Source: DSNY01 sp016861185 (GTDB lineage: Bacteria; Pseudomonadota; Gammaproteobacteria; Burkholderiales; Burkholderiaceae_F). Taken from it: DNA of 64,000 nt. Within the stretch, counting starts at the first letter, position 1. Each line of letters opens with the position of its first letter. The notes below the pieces were generated by a model. It did not search any database. It was not told the origin of the DNA and saw only the letters and a list, made by a program, of their open reading frames with translations. Of this stretch, positions 1 to 8,620 are shown one piece after another. The position numbers and the translations under genes are program-made. The DNA is taken from the NCBI GenBank assembly GCA_030263275.1, contig SZOR01000006.1, positions 9,402 through 73,401 on the forward strand. The letters are read 5' to 3'.

Positions 1-187
1 GCATCTCGATGTCGAGGAAGACGATGTCGGGCCGGTGGCGCGCGACGAGCTGCACCGCTCCTTCGCCGTGCGCGGCCATGCCGACGATCGCCAGCTCCGG
101 CCACAGCGCGGCCAGCGTTTCGGCGAGCTGCGCGCGCAGCAGCGGCTCGTCGTCGGCGATGATTGCGGTCGGTCTTTTTTCGCTCAT
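1..187 (-). CDS. LytTR/AlgR-type response regulator, N-terminal receiver part (cut by window edge)
   Basis: Only the first 62 residues are visible; the rest lies beyond the left edge. They form the start of a CheY-like receiver: an acidic pair in ADDEP near residues 11-13 and the phospho-acceptor Asp in FLDIEM near residue 60. The start ATG overlaps the stop of the upstream histidine kinase gene as ATGA, so the two are translationally coupled and form a two-component pair. That the missing C-terminal output domain is LytTR is inferred from the partner kinase, which belongs to the LytS/AlgZ class that normally pairs with LytTR regulators. The output domain itself cannot be seen. Confidence 0.85.
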   Translation of the reverse strand, partial: MSEKRPTAIIADDEPLLRAQLAETLAALWPELAIVGMAAHGEGAVQLVARHRPDIVFLDIEM

Positions 188-1452
188 GCGGCGGGCCTTT
201 CGTCGGTCGGTGGCAGGGAACCCTTCATGCGCGCCCACTCCTCGGTCGACATCACCAGCACGCGCGGTTCGCGCGCGGCGGGCGCGGCAGCGACCTCGCG
301 CGGAATCCGCAGCGTGGCCACGGTGCCGCGCGGCGCATTGGCCGCGAGCGTCAATTCAGCGGCGTCGCCGTAGGTCAGCCACAGCCGCCCGCGCGCGTTC
401 GCCAGTCCTGCGCCGGTGGACGCTTCGGTGACCGGCGCCTCCTTCGCGGCGCCGAGGCCCGCGCCGCTATCGGCGACTTCGATGACGACGGCGTCGCCCG
501 CTTCGCGCGCGCGCACGTCGACGCGGCCGCCTTCGACGAGCGGCGCGATGCCGTGCTTGATCGCGTTCTCGACCAGCGTCAGCAGCACCAGGGGCGGCAG
601 CTCGACCGCGCGTAGCGGCTCGGGCACGTCGACGCCGAATTCGAGCCGGCCGCCGAGCCGCATCCGCATGATGTCAAGGTAGTGGCGCACGTGGTCCGCT
701 TCGCGCCCCAGCGTGACGCGCCGGGCGCGCATGTCGGGCACGGAGGTGCGCAGGTACTCGATCAGCGCGTCGGTCATCGCCAGCGCGTCGGGCGAGTTTT
801 TCTGGATCAGATAGCGCAGGTTGGCGAGCGTGTTGTACAGGAAGTGCGGCTCGACCTGCGCCTGCAGCAGGCGCAGCTCGCTTTCGGCACTCTGCCGCGC
901 GAGTCGTTCGGAGGCCGCTTCGGCTTTCAGCGCGCGCGTGATCGACGCGCGTTCGCGCCGGCGCAGCCGCGCGACCAGATCGGGGACGACGAACGCGAGC
1001 ACGAGGTACCCGCCGAGGAACCAGCCGACCGACATGAAGGTGTCGCGCGCCCAGTCGCGGAATGCCCCCTGCCAGTCCGGATCGGCGCGCAGGAAATACC
1101 AGACGAGCAGCAGCACGCCGACGCCCACCGTCGCCTGGATCGCGGGGCCGATCGACGCGGCGAAATAGCCGACGCGGAACCCGACCCAGCAGCCCGCGGT
1201 CGTCGCCGCGATCGCGTACAGCAGGAAGTGCGTGGCGACCAGTGCGATCACGCGGTACGGCAGCGGCTGATCCGCGGCAAACGCCGGCCAGACCGTCAGC
1301 CACAGGGCGGCCGCGTACGCCAGCGCGAGCCAGGCCCAGGTTCGCCGCGCCCACGCGAGCGCCGCATCGATGTCGGCGACTTCGGTCGGCAGCGGGAAGC
1401 GGCCCAGCAGGAGCAGCGCGAAGATCCGGTGGTGCAGGCTCATGCCGCGCAT
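184..1452 (-). CDS. LytS/AlgZ-type membrane sensor histidine kinase
   Basis: About 422 residues. The N-terminal half has several hydrophobic segments (roughly residues 40-60, 68-88, 95-120 and 140-158) with no large sensor loop. A short coiled region then leads into the His_kinase (PF06580) block, with phospho-acceptor His203 in QVEPHFLYNTL. The ATPase part follows, with the N-box LTLVENAIKHG and the glycine motif DSGAGLG. It should phosphorylate the response regulator whose ATG overlaps its stop codon. The open frame extends far upstream, but that part is Arg-rich shadow sequence. I chose the first Met before the hydrophobic region; a second Met three codons on is equally possible. The signal sensed is unknown. 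Confidence 0.88.
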   Translation of the reverse strand: MRGMSLHHRIFALLLLGRFPLPTEVADIDAALAWARRTWAWLALAYAAALWLTVWPAFAADQPLPYRVIALVATHFLLYAIAATTAGCWVGFRVGYFAASIGPAIQATVGVGVLLLVWYFLRADPDWQGAFRDWARDTFMSVGWFLGGYLVLAFVVPDLVARLRRRERASITRALKAEAASERLARQSAESELRLLQAQVEPHFLYNTLANLRYLIQKNSPDALAMTDALIEYLRTSVPDMRARRVTLGREADHVRHYLDIMRMRLGGRLEFGVDVPEPLRAVELPPLVLLTLVENAIKHGIAPLVEGGRVDVRAREAGDAVVIEVADSGAGLGAAKEAPVTEASTGAGLANARGRLWLTYGDAAELTLAANAPRGTVATLRIPREVAAAPAAREPRVLVMSTEEWARMKGSLPPTDERPAA

Positions 1453-1633
1453 GCTGCAGCCGGGCGCCGCGCGCCGCAAGGTCGGCCGCGACCGGATGCG
1501 GCGGTTGCGGCACGAGCCGCGACCAGCGCGGCACGAAGCGCGGCGCGAGCGCGAGAGCCGACGGCGATCGTCCGGCCGACCGCGTTCCGATACCGGTGCG
1601 GGAGACGCCCGCAGCGTGCGCGTGCCGACGCGT

Positions 1634-3925
1634 TCAGCGCGAACGAGCCCCCTCCGCGCCGAACGATCGCTCGCCCGGCAACCCCGGAATGCCGCCGCGA
1701 CCGCGCCGCTGGGCGCGCTCGAGCAGGTAGGCGTCCTCGGCCTTCGACGCCGGCGTACGCACCGCCGCCGCGCCGACGCCGCCCGCTGGCGCAGGCAGCA
1801 CGAGGTTCGTGTTCCAGCTTTCGCCTGCGCGCATCGCAAGCGGGGCGGGAAAGGCGTCGACGCTCGCCGGATCGATCCACGGCGCGAGGCTGCCGACGGC
1901 GAGCTTCACGCGCGGGCGGACCGCCGTCTCCGCGACGCGGCCGCGTTGGCCCCAGCGCACGATCAGCGTGGCGCCGGTCGTCGTCGGTCCGATCTTGTCG
2001 GTGATCGCCACGTCGCGCCGCACGCCATGGTTGCGGAACATCATGAACTCCTCGAACAGCATCGCGATGTCCTCGCGCGTCGTCGAGTAGTTGTATTCGT
2101 CGGTCGCGCGGTCGGGCGCGAAGAAGCCGGCGACCTGCTGCGGCGTGTAGGCGCGCTGCGCCGGCGTGGCCGTCACGCCCTGAAACTTCACCAGCGCGAG
2201 CGCGCGCATCTCGGCCGACTGCAGCGGGAGGGTGCGCGCCAGGTCGTCGGACGGCAGCTGCGCATTCGCGAAGCGCGGCCCGACGTTGTCCCATACGGTC
2301 GCGGCGTTGTTCAGCGCGCCGCGCGTCGCGGGTGGCAGGAAGTCGCTCGCGTGCGCCAGCTCGTGGTACATCAGCCAGCCCGCCTCGTACAGCAGGTAGT
2401 CGACGGTGCGCGTCAGCCGCGACGTCGCCGGCCAGGGCAGGAAGACGTTGTTGTTGTTCAGCGTGTAGCGCCAAACGCCGGAGTAGGCGAGGTCGCGGTC
2501 GAAGTCGGAGCGGAAGTCGGGCGCTTCGTTGATCACGTCGCGCTGCTCCGGCGTCAGCCATAAGTTGTCGGCGTCCAGATAGATCGCGCCGGTCAGTCCG
2601 TAGTAGAAGGAGGGCCGCACCTGCGCGCCGATGACGATCGCGGTGACGCCGTTGAGCAGGCGGCGGATGTCGGTCTTGTCCGCGCCGGCGATGAACTGCT
2701 CGAACACCGCGCCCATCCAGTCGTGCGACACGAGCACGCGATCCATGATCTGCGCGACCGTCGGCTCGTTGCCGCCCGTGGTCTGGTGCAGGAAGGGCAG
2801 TGTGGCGAGCGTGCAGGCGTTCCTGCCCGGGTCGGTCCACCGCAGCGCTGCGTCGTAGGTGCAGCGGACGAGATCGGCCGCGAACGGGCTCGTCGCCTTG
2901 TACGGGTACACGCGCGACACGTGCAGCCCACTGAAGACGTGCGGGTTGCTGTTGTCCGGCGCCTGCGCGTAGTTCTCGACCAGCACGAGCGCGTCGTCGC
3001 TGTCGACGAGCCCCTGGGTCGTCCGCAGCGTCACGCGAAAGCGCAGCAGCGTGTCGCGCGCAACGTCCGGCGCCGTGAACAGCACGCGGTGCGGATCGGC
3101 CACGTCCAGCACGACCGGCGGACCTTCGATCTGCGTCCACGCGAGCGACGCAATCGCGTCGCCGGGCGGCAGCGTCGTCCATGCGCGCAGCGACACGTTG
3201 CCGCCCTTGCGCACGGCGTGATCGGCCCGCGCGAGCACGGTAGCGCCGCCCGCGACCGCAGTGACCGCGACGCTGGCGCTGCGCGCGGTGCCGGTCGCAT
3301 CGTTGAAGTCGGCGCGGAACGCGTAGACGCCGGCGGAAGTCGGCTCGAAGCTGATCGCCTGCGTCTTGTCCGAGATCAGCGCGACCGTGTTGCCGGCTGT
3401 CTGCGTCCAGCGCACGTGGGTGAGCGCGCCGGTGCCTGCGCAATTGGCGACGACCGCACCGGCCGCCTTGCCGACCGCCACACTCACGTCGCCGAGCGCG
3501 GAGAACGCATCGGCAGGATTGGCGCAGCTCGCCGCCGGCGCCGGCGTCGGATACACCGCGAGCGTCGCCTGCGCGCTCGCCGTTGCACCCGCGGCGTTCG
3601 AGACGACCACTGAAAAGCGCGCACCGTCGTCGGCCAGCGTCGCCGGCGGCGTCGTGTAGCTCGCGTCGGTGGCGCCGGGAATCGGCGCGCCGTTCTTCGA
3701 CCATTGATACGCAAGCGGCGGCGTGCCGATCGCGCCGACGCTGAAGGTCGCCGTCAGCCCGACCGCGAGCGCGCGGCTGCCCGGCTGCATACTGATCTGC
3801 GGCGCAACCGACGGCGCGGGCGCCGGCGCGCTGCCGCCACCGCCACCGCCGCCTCCGCACGCCGCGAGCGCCAGCACGGCCAACGCCGCGGCGGCCAGTC
3901 GCACGATCCGTTGCGATGTCTGCAT
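1634..3925 (-). CDS. Secreted lipoprotein with Ig-like domains and a HELAH zinc-metallopeptidase motif
   Basis: 763 residues. A lipoprotein signal (LALAACGGG, lipobox Cys near residue 22) is followed by a Gly run and an Ala/Pro linker. An Ig-like domain (residues ~45-125) and a PKD-like stretch follow. The C-terminal half has H521-E-L-A-H525 (HExxH) and about 95 residues later a Glu-rich helix, EDIAMLFEEF (~618-627), that could supply the third zinc ligand as in gluzincins. The start chosen has GGGGGA just upstream. The family is not one I can name. It is inferred to be an envelope or surface metallopeptidase. It precedes the histidine kinase on the same strand with a 181-bp gap, so a functional link is possible but not shown. 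Confidence 0.7.
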   Translation of the reverse strand: MQTSQRIVRLAAAALAVLALAACGGGGGGGGSAPAPAPSVAPQISMQPGSRALAVGLTATFSVGAIGTPPLAYQWSKNGAPIPGATDASYTTPPATLADDGARFSVVVSNAAGATASAQATLAVYPTPAPAASCANPADAFSALGDVSVAVGKAAGAVVANCAGTGALTHVRWTQTAGNTVALISDKTQAISFEPTSAGVYAFRADFNDATGTARSASVAVTAVAGGATVLARADHAVRKGGNVSLRAWTTLPPGDAIASLAWTQIEGPPVVLDVADPHRVLFTAPDVARDTLLRFRVTLRTTQGLVDSDDALVLVENYAQAPDNSNPHVFSGLHVSRVYPYKATSPFAADLVRCTYDAALRWTDPGRNACTLATLPFLHQTTGGNEPTVAQIMDRVLVSHDWMGAVFEQFIAGADKTDIRRLLNGVTAIVIGAQVRPSFYYGLTGAIYLDADNLWLTPEQRDVINEAPDFRSDFDRDLAYSGVWRYTLNNNNVFLPWPATSRLTRTVDYLLYEAGWLMYHELAHASDFLPPATRGALNNAATVWDNVGPRFANAQLPSDDLARTLPLQSAEMRALALVKFQGVTATPAQRAYTPQQVAGFFAPDRATDEYNYSTTREDIAMLFEEFMMFRNHGVRRDVAITDKIGPTTTGATLIVRWGQRGRVAETAVRPRVKLAVGSLAPWIDPASVDAFPAPLAMRAGESWNTNLVLPAPAGGVGAAAVRTPASKAEDAYLLERAQRRGRGGIPGLPGERSFGAEGARSR

Positions 3926-4015
3926 CGTTTCCCCCGAGCGACGCACCCGCCGCGGCCAATCCTGCGCAGCGCTGCGCCCGTCGTCAAGCCGACGCAACGG
4001 ATGACCGCGTCCGCT

Positions 4016-5599
4016 CTACCGCCCCGGCAGCGGCATGCCGATGAACATCCACGCGAGCATAACCACGAGCGCGCCGAGGCAGGTGACGCCGACGAGCAGC
4101 AGCCGGTTGCGGCGCTGCGTCTCCTGCCGCAGCCGGCGCATTTCGGCGAGCAACCGGTCGTCGCGACCGGTGTCGGTCAGCGCCTGGTGCAGCAGCCGCG
4201 GAAGCTGCGGCACAAGGCGTGACCATTGCGCCGCCTCGCGTCGCAGCTTGTCCTCGAGCCCCTGCCAGCCCATCTGCGCCTGCATCCAGCGCTCGAGGAT
4301 CGGCTTGGCGGTTTTCCACAGGTCGAGGTCCGGGTCGAGCTGGCGGCCGAGCCCTTCGATCTGCAGCAGCGTCTTCTGCAGCAGCACGAGCTGCGGCTGC
4401 ACCTCGACGTTGAAGCGGCGCGAGGTCTCGAACAGCCGCAGCAGCACCTGCGCGAACGAGATGTCCTTCAGCGGCCGGTCGAAGATCGGCTCGCACACCG
4501 CGCGGATCGCGTTCTCCAGCTCGTCCACGCGCGTGGCCGCGGGCACCCAACCGCTTTCGACGTGCAGCTCCGCCACGCGCTTGTAGTCGCGCCGGAAAAA
4601 CGCGAGGAAGTTCTGCGCCAGATAGTTCTTGTCGCTTTCCGACAGCGTGCCGACGATGCCGAAGTCGAGCGCGATCCAGCGGCCGAAGTCTTCGCCCGCG
4701 TCGCCGACGTAGATGTTGCCCGGGTGCATGTCGGCGTGGAAAAAGCCGTCGCGCAGCGCCTGCGTGAAGAAGACGTCGACCGCGTCGCGCGACAGCTTCT
4801 TGATGTCGATGCCGGCGGCGCGCAGGCGCTCGACCTGGCTCACGGGAATGCCGCGCATGCGCTCCATCACGAGCACGTTGTCGCGGCAGCAGTCCCAGTA
4901 CATCTCGGGCACGCGCAGCAGTTTCGAATCGGCGAAGTTGCGCCGCAGCTGCGAGGCGTTGGCTGCCTCGCGCATCAGGTCCAGCTCGTCGTGCAGGAGC
5001 TTGTCGAACTCGGCGACGACTTCGCGCGGCCGCAGCCGCTTTCCTTCGCGCCACAGCCTTTCGACCAGACCGGCGCCCACATCCATCAGGCCGAGGTCCT
5101 TTTCGATCGCCGGCAGCATGCCCGGCCGCAGCACCTTGACCGCGACCTCGCGACCGGCCCATGCGCCGAGCGCGGGCTCGTTCTTCATCACCGCAAGATG
5201 CACCTGCGCGATCGACGCGCTCGCCACCGGCGTGCGCTCGAAGCTCGCGAACACCTCGTCGATGCGGCGGCCGAGCCCGCGCTCGATCTCGCGCACGGCC
5301 AGTTCGGAATCGAAGGGCGGGACGCGGTCCTGCAGCTTCGCCAGTTCGTCGGCCACGTCTGCGGGCAGCAGATCGCGCCGTGTGGACAGCGCCTGCCCGA
5401 ACTTGACGAAGATCGGCCCGAGGTCCTCGAGCGCGCGCCGCAGCCGCACGCCGCGGGGCTCGCGGAACGATCGGCCGACGGGTACCGCCCGCACGAGCCG
5501 CACGAGCCAGGCGCTCTTCAGGCTGGCGGCGACGATCTCGTCCAGCCCGAAGCGGTAGACGGTCAGAACGATGCGGGCGAGCCGGAGCAGGCGCAGCAT
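4016..5599 (-). CDS. ubiB: Ubiquinone biosynthesis atypical kinase/ATPase UbiB
   Basis: 527 residues, the usual UbiB length. The ADCK/UbiB signatures are present: the KxGQ motif in FVKFGQALSTR (~65-75), the ATP-site Lys in EVAVKVLRPG, the catalytic HADMHPGN and the metal-binding DFG in ALDFGIVG. Two hydrophobic segments at the C-terminus (~497-522) form the membrane anchor. UbiB supports the aerobic steps of coenzyme Q synthesis, probably by helping extract Q intermediates from the membrane. It follows ubiJ with only a 9-bp gap, so the two form an operon, as is usual in proteobacteria. Confidence 0.96.
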   Translation of the reverse strand: MLRLLRLARIVLTVYRFGLDEIVAASLKSAWLVRLVRAVPVGRSFREPRGVRLRRALEDLGPIFVKFGQALSTRRDLLPADVADELAKLQDRVPPFDSELAVREIERGLGRRIDEVFASFERTPVASASIAQVHLAVMKNEPALGAWAGREVAVKVLRPGMLPAIEKDLGLMDVGAGLVERLWREGKRLRPREVVAEFDKLLHDELDLMREAANASQLRRNFADSKLLRVPEMYWDCCRDNVLVMERMRGIPVSQVERLRAAGIDIKKLSRDAVDVFFTQALRDGFFHADMHPGNIYVGDAGEDFGRWIALDFGIVGTLSESDKNYLAQNFLAFFRRDYKRVAELHVESGWVPAATRVDELENAIRAVCEPIFDRPLKDISFAQVLLRLFETSRRFNVEVQPQLVLLQKTLLQIEGLGRQLDPDLDLWKTAKPILERWMQAQMGWQGLEDKLRREAAQWSRLVPQLPRLLHQALTDTGRDDRLLAEMRRLRQETQRRNRLLLVGVTCLGALVVMLAWMFIGMPLPGR

Positions 5600-5608
5600 C
5601 GCAACGGG

Positions 5609-6187
5609 TCAGCTGCGCTCGAGCAGTTCGATGCGCTTGGCCAGACGCTCGACGTCGTCGCGCAGTCTCGCGACTTCGCGCGAGAAGTCCTCGACTTCGC
5701 CGCGCGCGGCGAGCATCGGATTCTCGGCGACGAAGTAGTCGGCGGCGGTGCGCGCGAGGCGCTCGGCGTTGTCCTGCGCCTGGGTCAGCGCGGCGCGCAG
5801 GAAGCCGACGATGCGCACCGCGGCGGCGTCGCCGACGAAGCGCGCCAGCTCCTCCTCGGGTTCGGGGCGCAGGTTCTGCAGCACCTGCGACAGCGCCTGC
5901 GCGAACTCGGCGTCGCCGGCAAGCCGCACGTTGCGCAGCACCGCCTGCGGATCGACGAGCGCCTGCGGCAGCGAAGCGCCGTCCACCGTCACGGTCACGT
6001 TCGGTTCCCCCTGCGCAGCGGTGAACGTCCCGCCTGCGGCGACCGCCAGGCTCAACACGAAAGGCAGCGCTTCGATACGCGCGATGCGGCCGGCGTACGG
6101 CGCGAGCTTGTCGCGCGCCCAGGTCTCGCGCGCGAGCAGGCGGTTGAGCAGCGCGACGGCGGCGCCGGACGCGAGCTGGTCGATCAT
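5609..6187 (-). CDS. ubiJ: Ubiquinone biosynthesis accessory factor UbiJ (SCP2 domain)
   Basis: 192 residues. The N-terminal ~110 residues match an SCP2-type lipid-binding fold (VTVTVDGASLPQAL, then VRLAGDAEFAQAL). The C-terminus is a coiled-coil helix with heptads (SREVARLRDDVERLAKRIELLE). UbiJ organises the soluble Ubi complex and binds hydrophobic Q intermediates. It lies directly upstream of ubiB, the normal ubiE/ubiJ/ubiB association, although a terminator-like hairpin sits just before its start. Confidence 0.92.
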   Translation of the reverse strand: MIDQLASGAAVALLNRLLARETWARDKLAPYAGRIARIEALPFVLSLAVAAGGTFTAAQGEPNVTVTVDGASLPQALVDPQAVLRNVRLAGDAEFAQALSQVLQNLRPEPEEELARFVGDAAAVRIVGFLRAALTQAQDNAERLARTAADYFVAENPMLAARGEVEDFSREVARLRDDVERLAKRIELLERS

Positions 6188-6190
6188 CGA

Positions 6191-6216
6191 AATGAAAAGG
6201 GCACCCGAAGGTGCCC
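6191..6216 (-). terminator. Rho-independent terminator between the Tim44-like gene and ubiJ
   Basis: A GGGCACC / GGTGCCC stem with a 4-nt loop is followed on the minus strand by TTTTCATTT. It lies 31 bp after the Tim44-domain stop and ends only 3 bp before the ubiJ start codon. It would end the upstream transcript, or act as an attenuator in front of ubiJB. Confidence 0.7.
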
Positions 6217-6247
6217 TGGATTGTCGCAGATCGCGCGCTCGGGCCGG

Positions 6248-7192
6248 CTAACTCAGCTGCTGGATGCCCGCGAGCAGCCAGCCGGTCTTGCCGTCGACCG
6301 GCTTGACGAGGTTCCACACCTCGTCGACCTGCTCGACTTCGCCGTCGACGCGCAGCGTGCCGGTGAAGCGCACGCTCGCCAGATGATCGGTCGCGGACGT
6401 TTCGATGCCGAGCAGCGAGGCGTCGAGCGCGAGGATCTCGGTCCTGCTCGTGCCGCCCCCGCGCGCGCGCAGCTCGTGCGTCAGCGCGGTGAACATCTCG
6501 TTCGTCGTGAACTCGGCGAGTTCGTCCAGATCGCCCTTGTCCCACGCCGCTTGCAGCCGGCCGTAGTAGGACTTCGCGTTGGCGAGGAAGCCCTCGGCGT
6601 CGAAGCCCGCGGGAACGCCCCAGGGCTGCGGCGCGGCGGCCGCGCCGCGCATGAACTCGTCCATCGCCGAGCCGGGCCGCGCGGCGGTCGTCGGCTCGAC
6701 GGCGGTGCGCGCGATCGGCGCCGGCTGCGCCTCGTAGCCGAGCGGCTGTTCGCGCGCCGGTGCGCCGGCGGTACCGTACGCCGGTTGCGGCCCGCGCAGA
6801 CGGCGCAGCACGAAGCCGATCACGAGCGCGATCGCCAGGCCAAGCAGCACGACCGTGAGGATCGCCGCGAGCGTTTCGCCGAAACCGAGCCACGAGGCGA
6901 GCGCGGCGATACCCAGGCCCGCGGCCAGCCCCATCAGCGCGCCGCGCCACGGGCTCGCAGCCTTGGTCGTCGCCGCCGCTCCGCCGGCGGTTGCTGCAGC
7001 GGGATTGGCCTGCTGCGCGGGCGCGGCCTGTTGCGGCGACTGCTGCGGGGGCGTCATCTGCCGCTGCTGCTGAAGCTGCTGCGACTGACGGCCGAAGGTC
7101 TTGCCGCCGCCGAGACGGCGCTGCGCCTCGGCATCGAACGCGAACGACGCGGCCACCAGACCGATCATCGCACCCACCAACCACTTCTTCAT
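6248..7192 (-). CDS. Tim44-like domain membrane protein
   Basis: 314 residues. A signal-like N-terminus (residues 1-23, ending AEAQ) is followed by a Gln/Pro/Ala-rich linker (~35-85), two adjacent hydrophobic segments (~85-130) and a C-terminal Tim44/Mba1-like domain (~185-314), as in many betaproteobacterial Tim44 family proteins (PF04280). The molecular role in bacteria is not settled. It lies between ubiE and ubiJ, an arrangement I recognise from other betaproteobacteria. An envelope or membrane-associated role is inferred. Confidence 0.88.
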   Translation of the reverse strand: MKKWLVGAMIGLVAASFAFDAEAQRRLGGGKTFGRQSQQLQQQRQMTPPQQSPQQAAPAQQANPAAATAGGAAATTKAASPWRGALMGLAAGLGIAALASWLGFGETLAAILTVVLLGLAIALVIGFVLRRLRGPQPAYGTAGAPAREQPLGYEAQPAPIARTAVEPTTAARPGSAMDEFMRGAAAAPQPWGVPAGFDAEGFLANAKSYYGRLQAAWDKGDLDELAEFTTNEMFTALTHELRARGGGTSRTEILALDASLLGIETSATDHLASVRFTGTLRVDGEVEQVDEVWNLVKPVDGKTGWLLAGIQQLS

Positions 7193-7232
7193 GCTTCCTC
7201 CTCGTTGCGCGGAGGCGTTGCCGCCCCGCGCT

Positions 7233-7979
7233 TCAGATCTTCACGCCGACGTGCAGCGCGCACACGCCCACCGTCAGGTTGAACCATTCGACCCGCTCGA
7301 ACCCCGCCCGTTCCATCATCGCCGCCAGTTCCTGCTGCGACGGATGCACGCGAATCGATTCCGCGAGATAGCGGTAGCTCTCGGCGTCGCCCGCGATCCT
7401 GCGGCCAAGCCACGGCAGCACGTTGAACGAGTACGCATCGTAGAGAGGCGCGAGCGGCCGCCATATGCGGGAAAACTCCAGTACGAGAAGCTTTCCGCCG
7501 GGACGGAGAACGCGCCGCATCTCCGCGAGCGCGCGGTCCTTGTGCGTCATGTTGCGCAGGCCGAAGGCGACCGTGACGACGTCGAAGCGGTCGTCGGGGA
7601 AGGGCAGTTGCTCGGCGTCGCACTGGGCAACCGGCAGCAGCAGCCCCGCGTCGAGCATGCGGTCGCGGCCTTCGGCGAGCATCGCGCCGTTGATGTCGGT
7701 CAGCCACACTTCGCCGGTGGGGCCTGCTTCGCGCGCGAACTTCAGCGCCAGATCGCCCGTGCCGCCGGCGATGTCGAGCACCTTCATGCCGGGCCGCACG
7801 TTGGCCTGCCGCACCGAGAACGCCTTCCACAGCCGGTGCAGCCCGACCGACATCACGTCGTTCATCAGGTCGTACTTCGACGCGACCGAATCGAACACGC
7901 CGGCGACGTGTTTGGCTTTCTCCGGCTCGGGGACCTCCTTGAAGCCGAAGTGGGTCGTCTTGTTCGTCTCGTCGGTCAT
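7233..7979 (-). CDS. ubiE: Demethylubiquinone/demethylmenaquinone C-methyltransferase UbiE
   Basis: 248 residues, full length. The family N-terminus (THFGFKEV) and the block FDSVASKYDLMNDVMS are present, with SAM motif I in VLDIAGGTGDLA and the later block VTVAFGLRNMTHKD. The enzyme uses S-adenosylmethionine to C-methylate the quinone ring in ubiquinone synthesis, and in menaquinone synthesis where that pathway exists. No clear Shine-Dalgarno precedes the ATG. The leader instead contains the first arm of an inverted heptamer array. It is the first of the ubi genes in this minus-strand cluster. Confidence 0.97.
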   Translation of the reverse strand: MTDETNKTTHFGFKEVPEPEKAKHVAGVFDSVASKYDLMNDVMSVGLHRLWKAFSVRQANVRPGMKVLDIAGGTGDLALKFAREAGPTGEVWLTDINGAMLAEGRDRMLDAGLLLPVAQCDAEQLPFPDDRFDVVTVAFGLRNMTHKDRALAEMRRVLRPGGKLLVLEFSRIWRPLAPLYDAYSFNVLPWLGRRIAGDAESYRYLAESIRVHPSQQELAAMMERAGFERVEWFNLTVGVCALHVGVKI

Positions 7980-7990
7980 CGTGAGGTTTT

Positions 7991-8134
7991 GGATTGCGGA
8001 TTGCGGATTGCGGATCGCGTGGAACTTCTACTGCGCGCTGCGTCCCGCCGAAAACCGGCTATGGCCTGCGAAGGCCGCGACTCGGAACGACCGCGCATAG
8101 CTCAGCGCAATCCGCAATCCGCGCTCCGCAATCC
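7991..8134. repeat. Inverted array of 7-bp repeats between the DUF971 gene and ubiE
   Basis: The left arm (7991-8018) is three copies of GGATTGC followed by GGATCGC. The right arm (8107-8134) is GCAATCC, GCAATCC, GCGCTCC, GCAATCC. The arms are inverted relative to each other and separated by 88 bp. The right arm ends 2 bp from the DUF971 stop codon. The same four-plus-four layout occurs at 54174-54256. It could form a long stem in the mRNA. Confidence 0.8.
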
Positions 8135-8136
8135 CC

Positions 8137-8556
8137 TCAGTGGTGGCCGCAAGCGGAGCCGCCGTCGGGCACGAAGGCGGCGTTGCGCGGATCGGCCGGA
8201 TCACGGCTGGCGCCGACTTCGGCGAGCCGCGCCAGGTACTCGGCCCACAGCCGTTCCTGCTCGACGCCGAGGTGGTACAGGTATTCCCACGAGTAGATGC
8301 CGCTCGAGTGACCGTCGGAGAAGTTCGGCTGCACCGCGTAGTGGCCGATCGGATCGAGCGACGTGATCGTCACGTCGCGCTTGCCGACCTGCAGGGTCTC
8401 CTGCCCCGGCCCGTGCCCGCGCACTTCGGCCGAAGGCGAATAGACGCGGAGGAACTCGAACGGCAGCTTGAAGGTCTTGCCGTCGTCGAATGCGATCTCG
8501 AGCACGCGCGACGCGGCGTGCAGGGTGATGTCGGTGGGTTGCGGAGAGCGGGCCAT
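8137..8556 (-). CDS. DUF971 (gamma-butyrobetaine hydroxylase N-terminal-like) protein
   Basis: 139 residues. The whole protein matches the small DUF971/GBBH-like N-terminal domain: the DGKTFKLPFEFLRVYSPSAEVRGHG core, then VGKRDVTI, the HYAVQPNFSDGHSSGIYSW block, and a short tail ending in CGHH. Family members are proposed metal-binding proteins, some linked to Fe-S chemistry. The biochemical role is not defined. It is upstream of ubiE on the same strand, a frequent betaproteobacterial pairing, which hints at a shared redox or quinone role. Confidence 0.9.
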   Translation of the reverse strand: MARSPQPTDITLHAASRVLEIAFDDGKTFKLPFEFLRVYSPSAEVRGHGPGQETLQVGKRDVTITSLDPIGHYAVQPNFSDGHSSGIYSWEYLYHLGVEQERLWAEYLARLAEVGASRDPADPRNAAFVPDGGSACGHH

Positions 8557-8620
8557 GCCGCAAGCATAGCCGCTCCCGATGCGTCGGTCGGTCGCCGTCG
8601 GCCGACGGCCGACGCAAGGC

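Noticed and set aside
1440..3959. 839-residue minus-strand open frame over the lipoprotein gene
   Set aside because: It is another frame of the same DNA; the lipoprotein frame has signal peptide, Ig-like domains and HELAH, this one is Arg-rich without motifs.
4226..7282. 1018-residue open frame on the plus strand opposite the ubi genes
   Set aside because: It is the antisense shadow of ubiB, ubiJ and the Tim44-like gene in GC-rich DNA; the protein is Arg/His/Gln-rich and has no family pattern.
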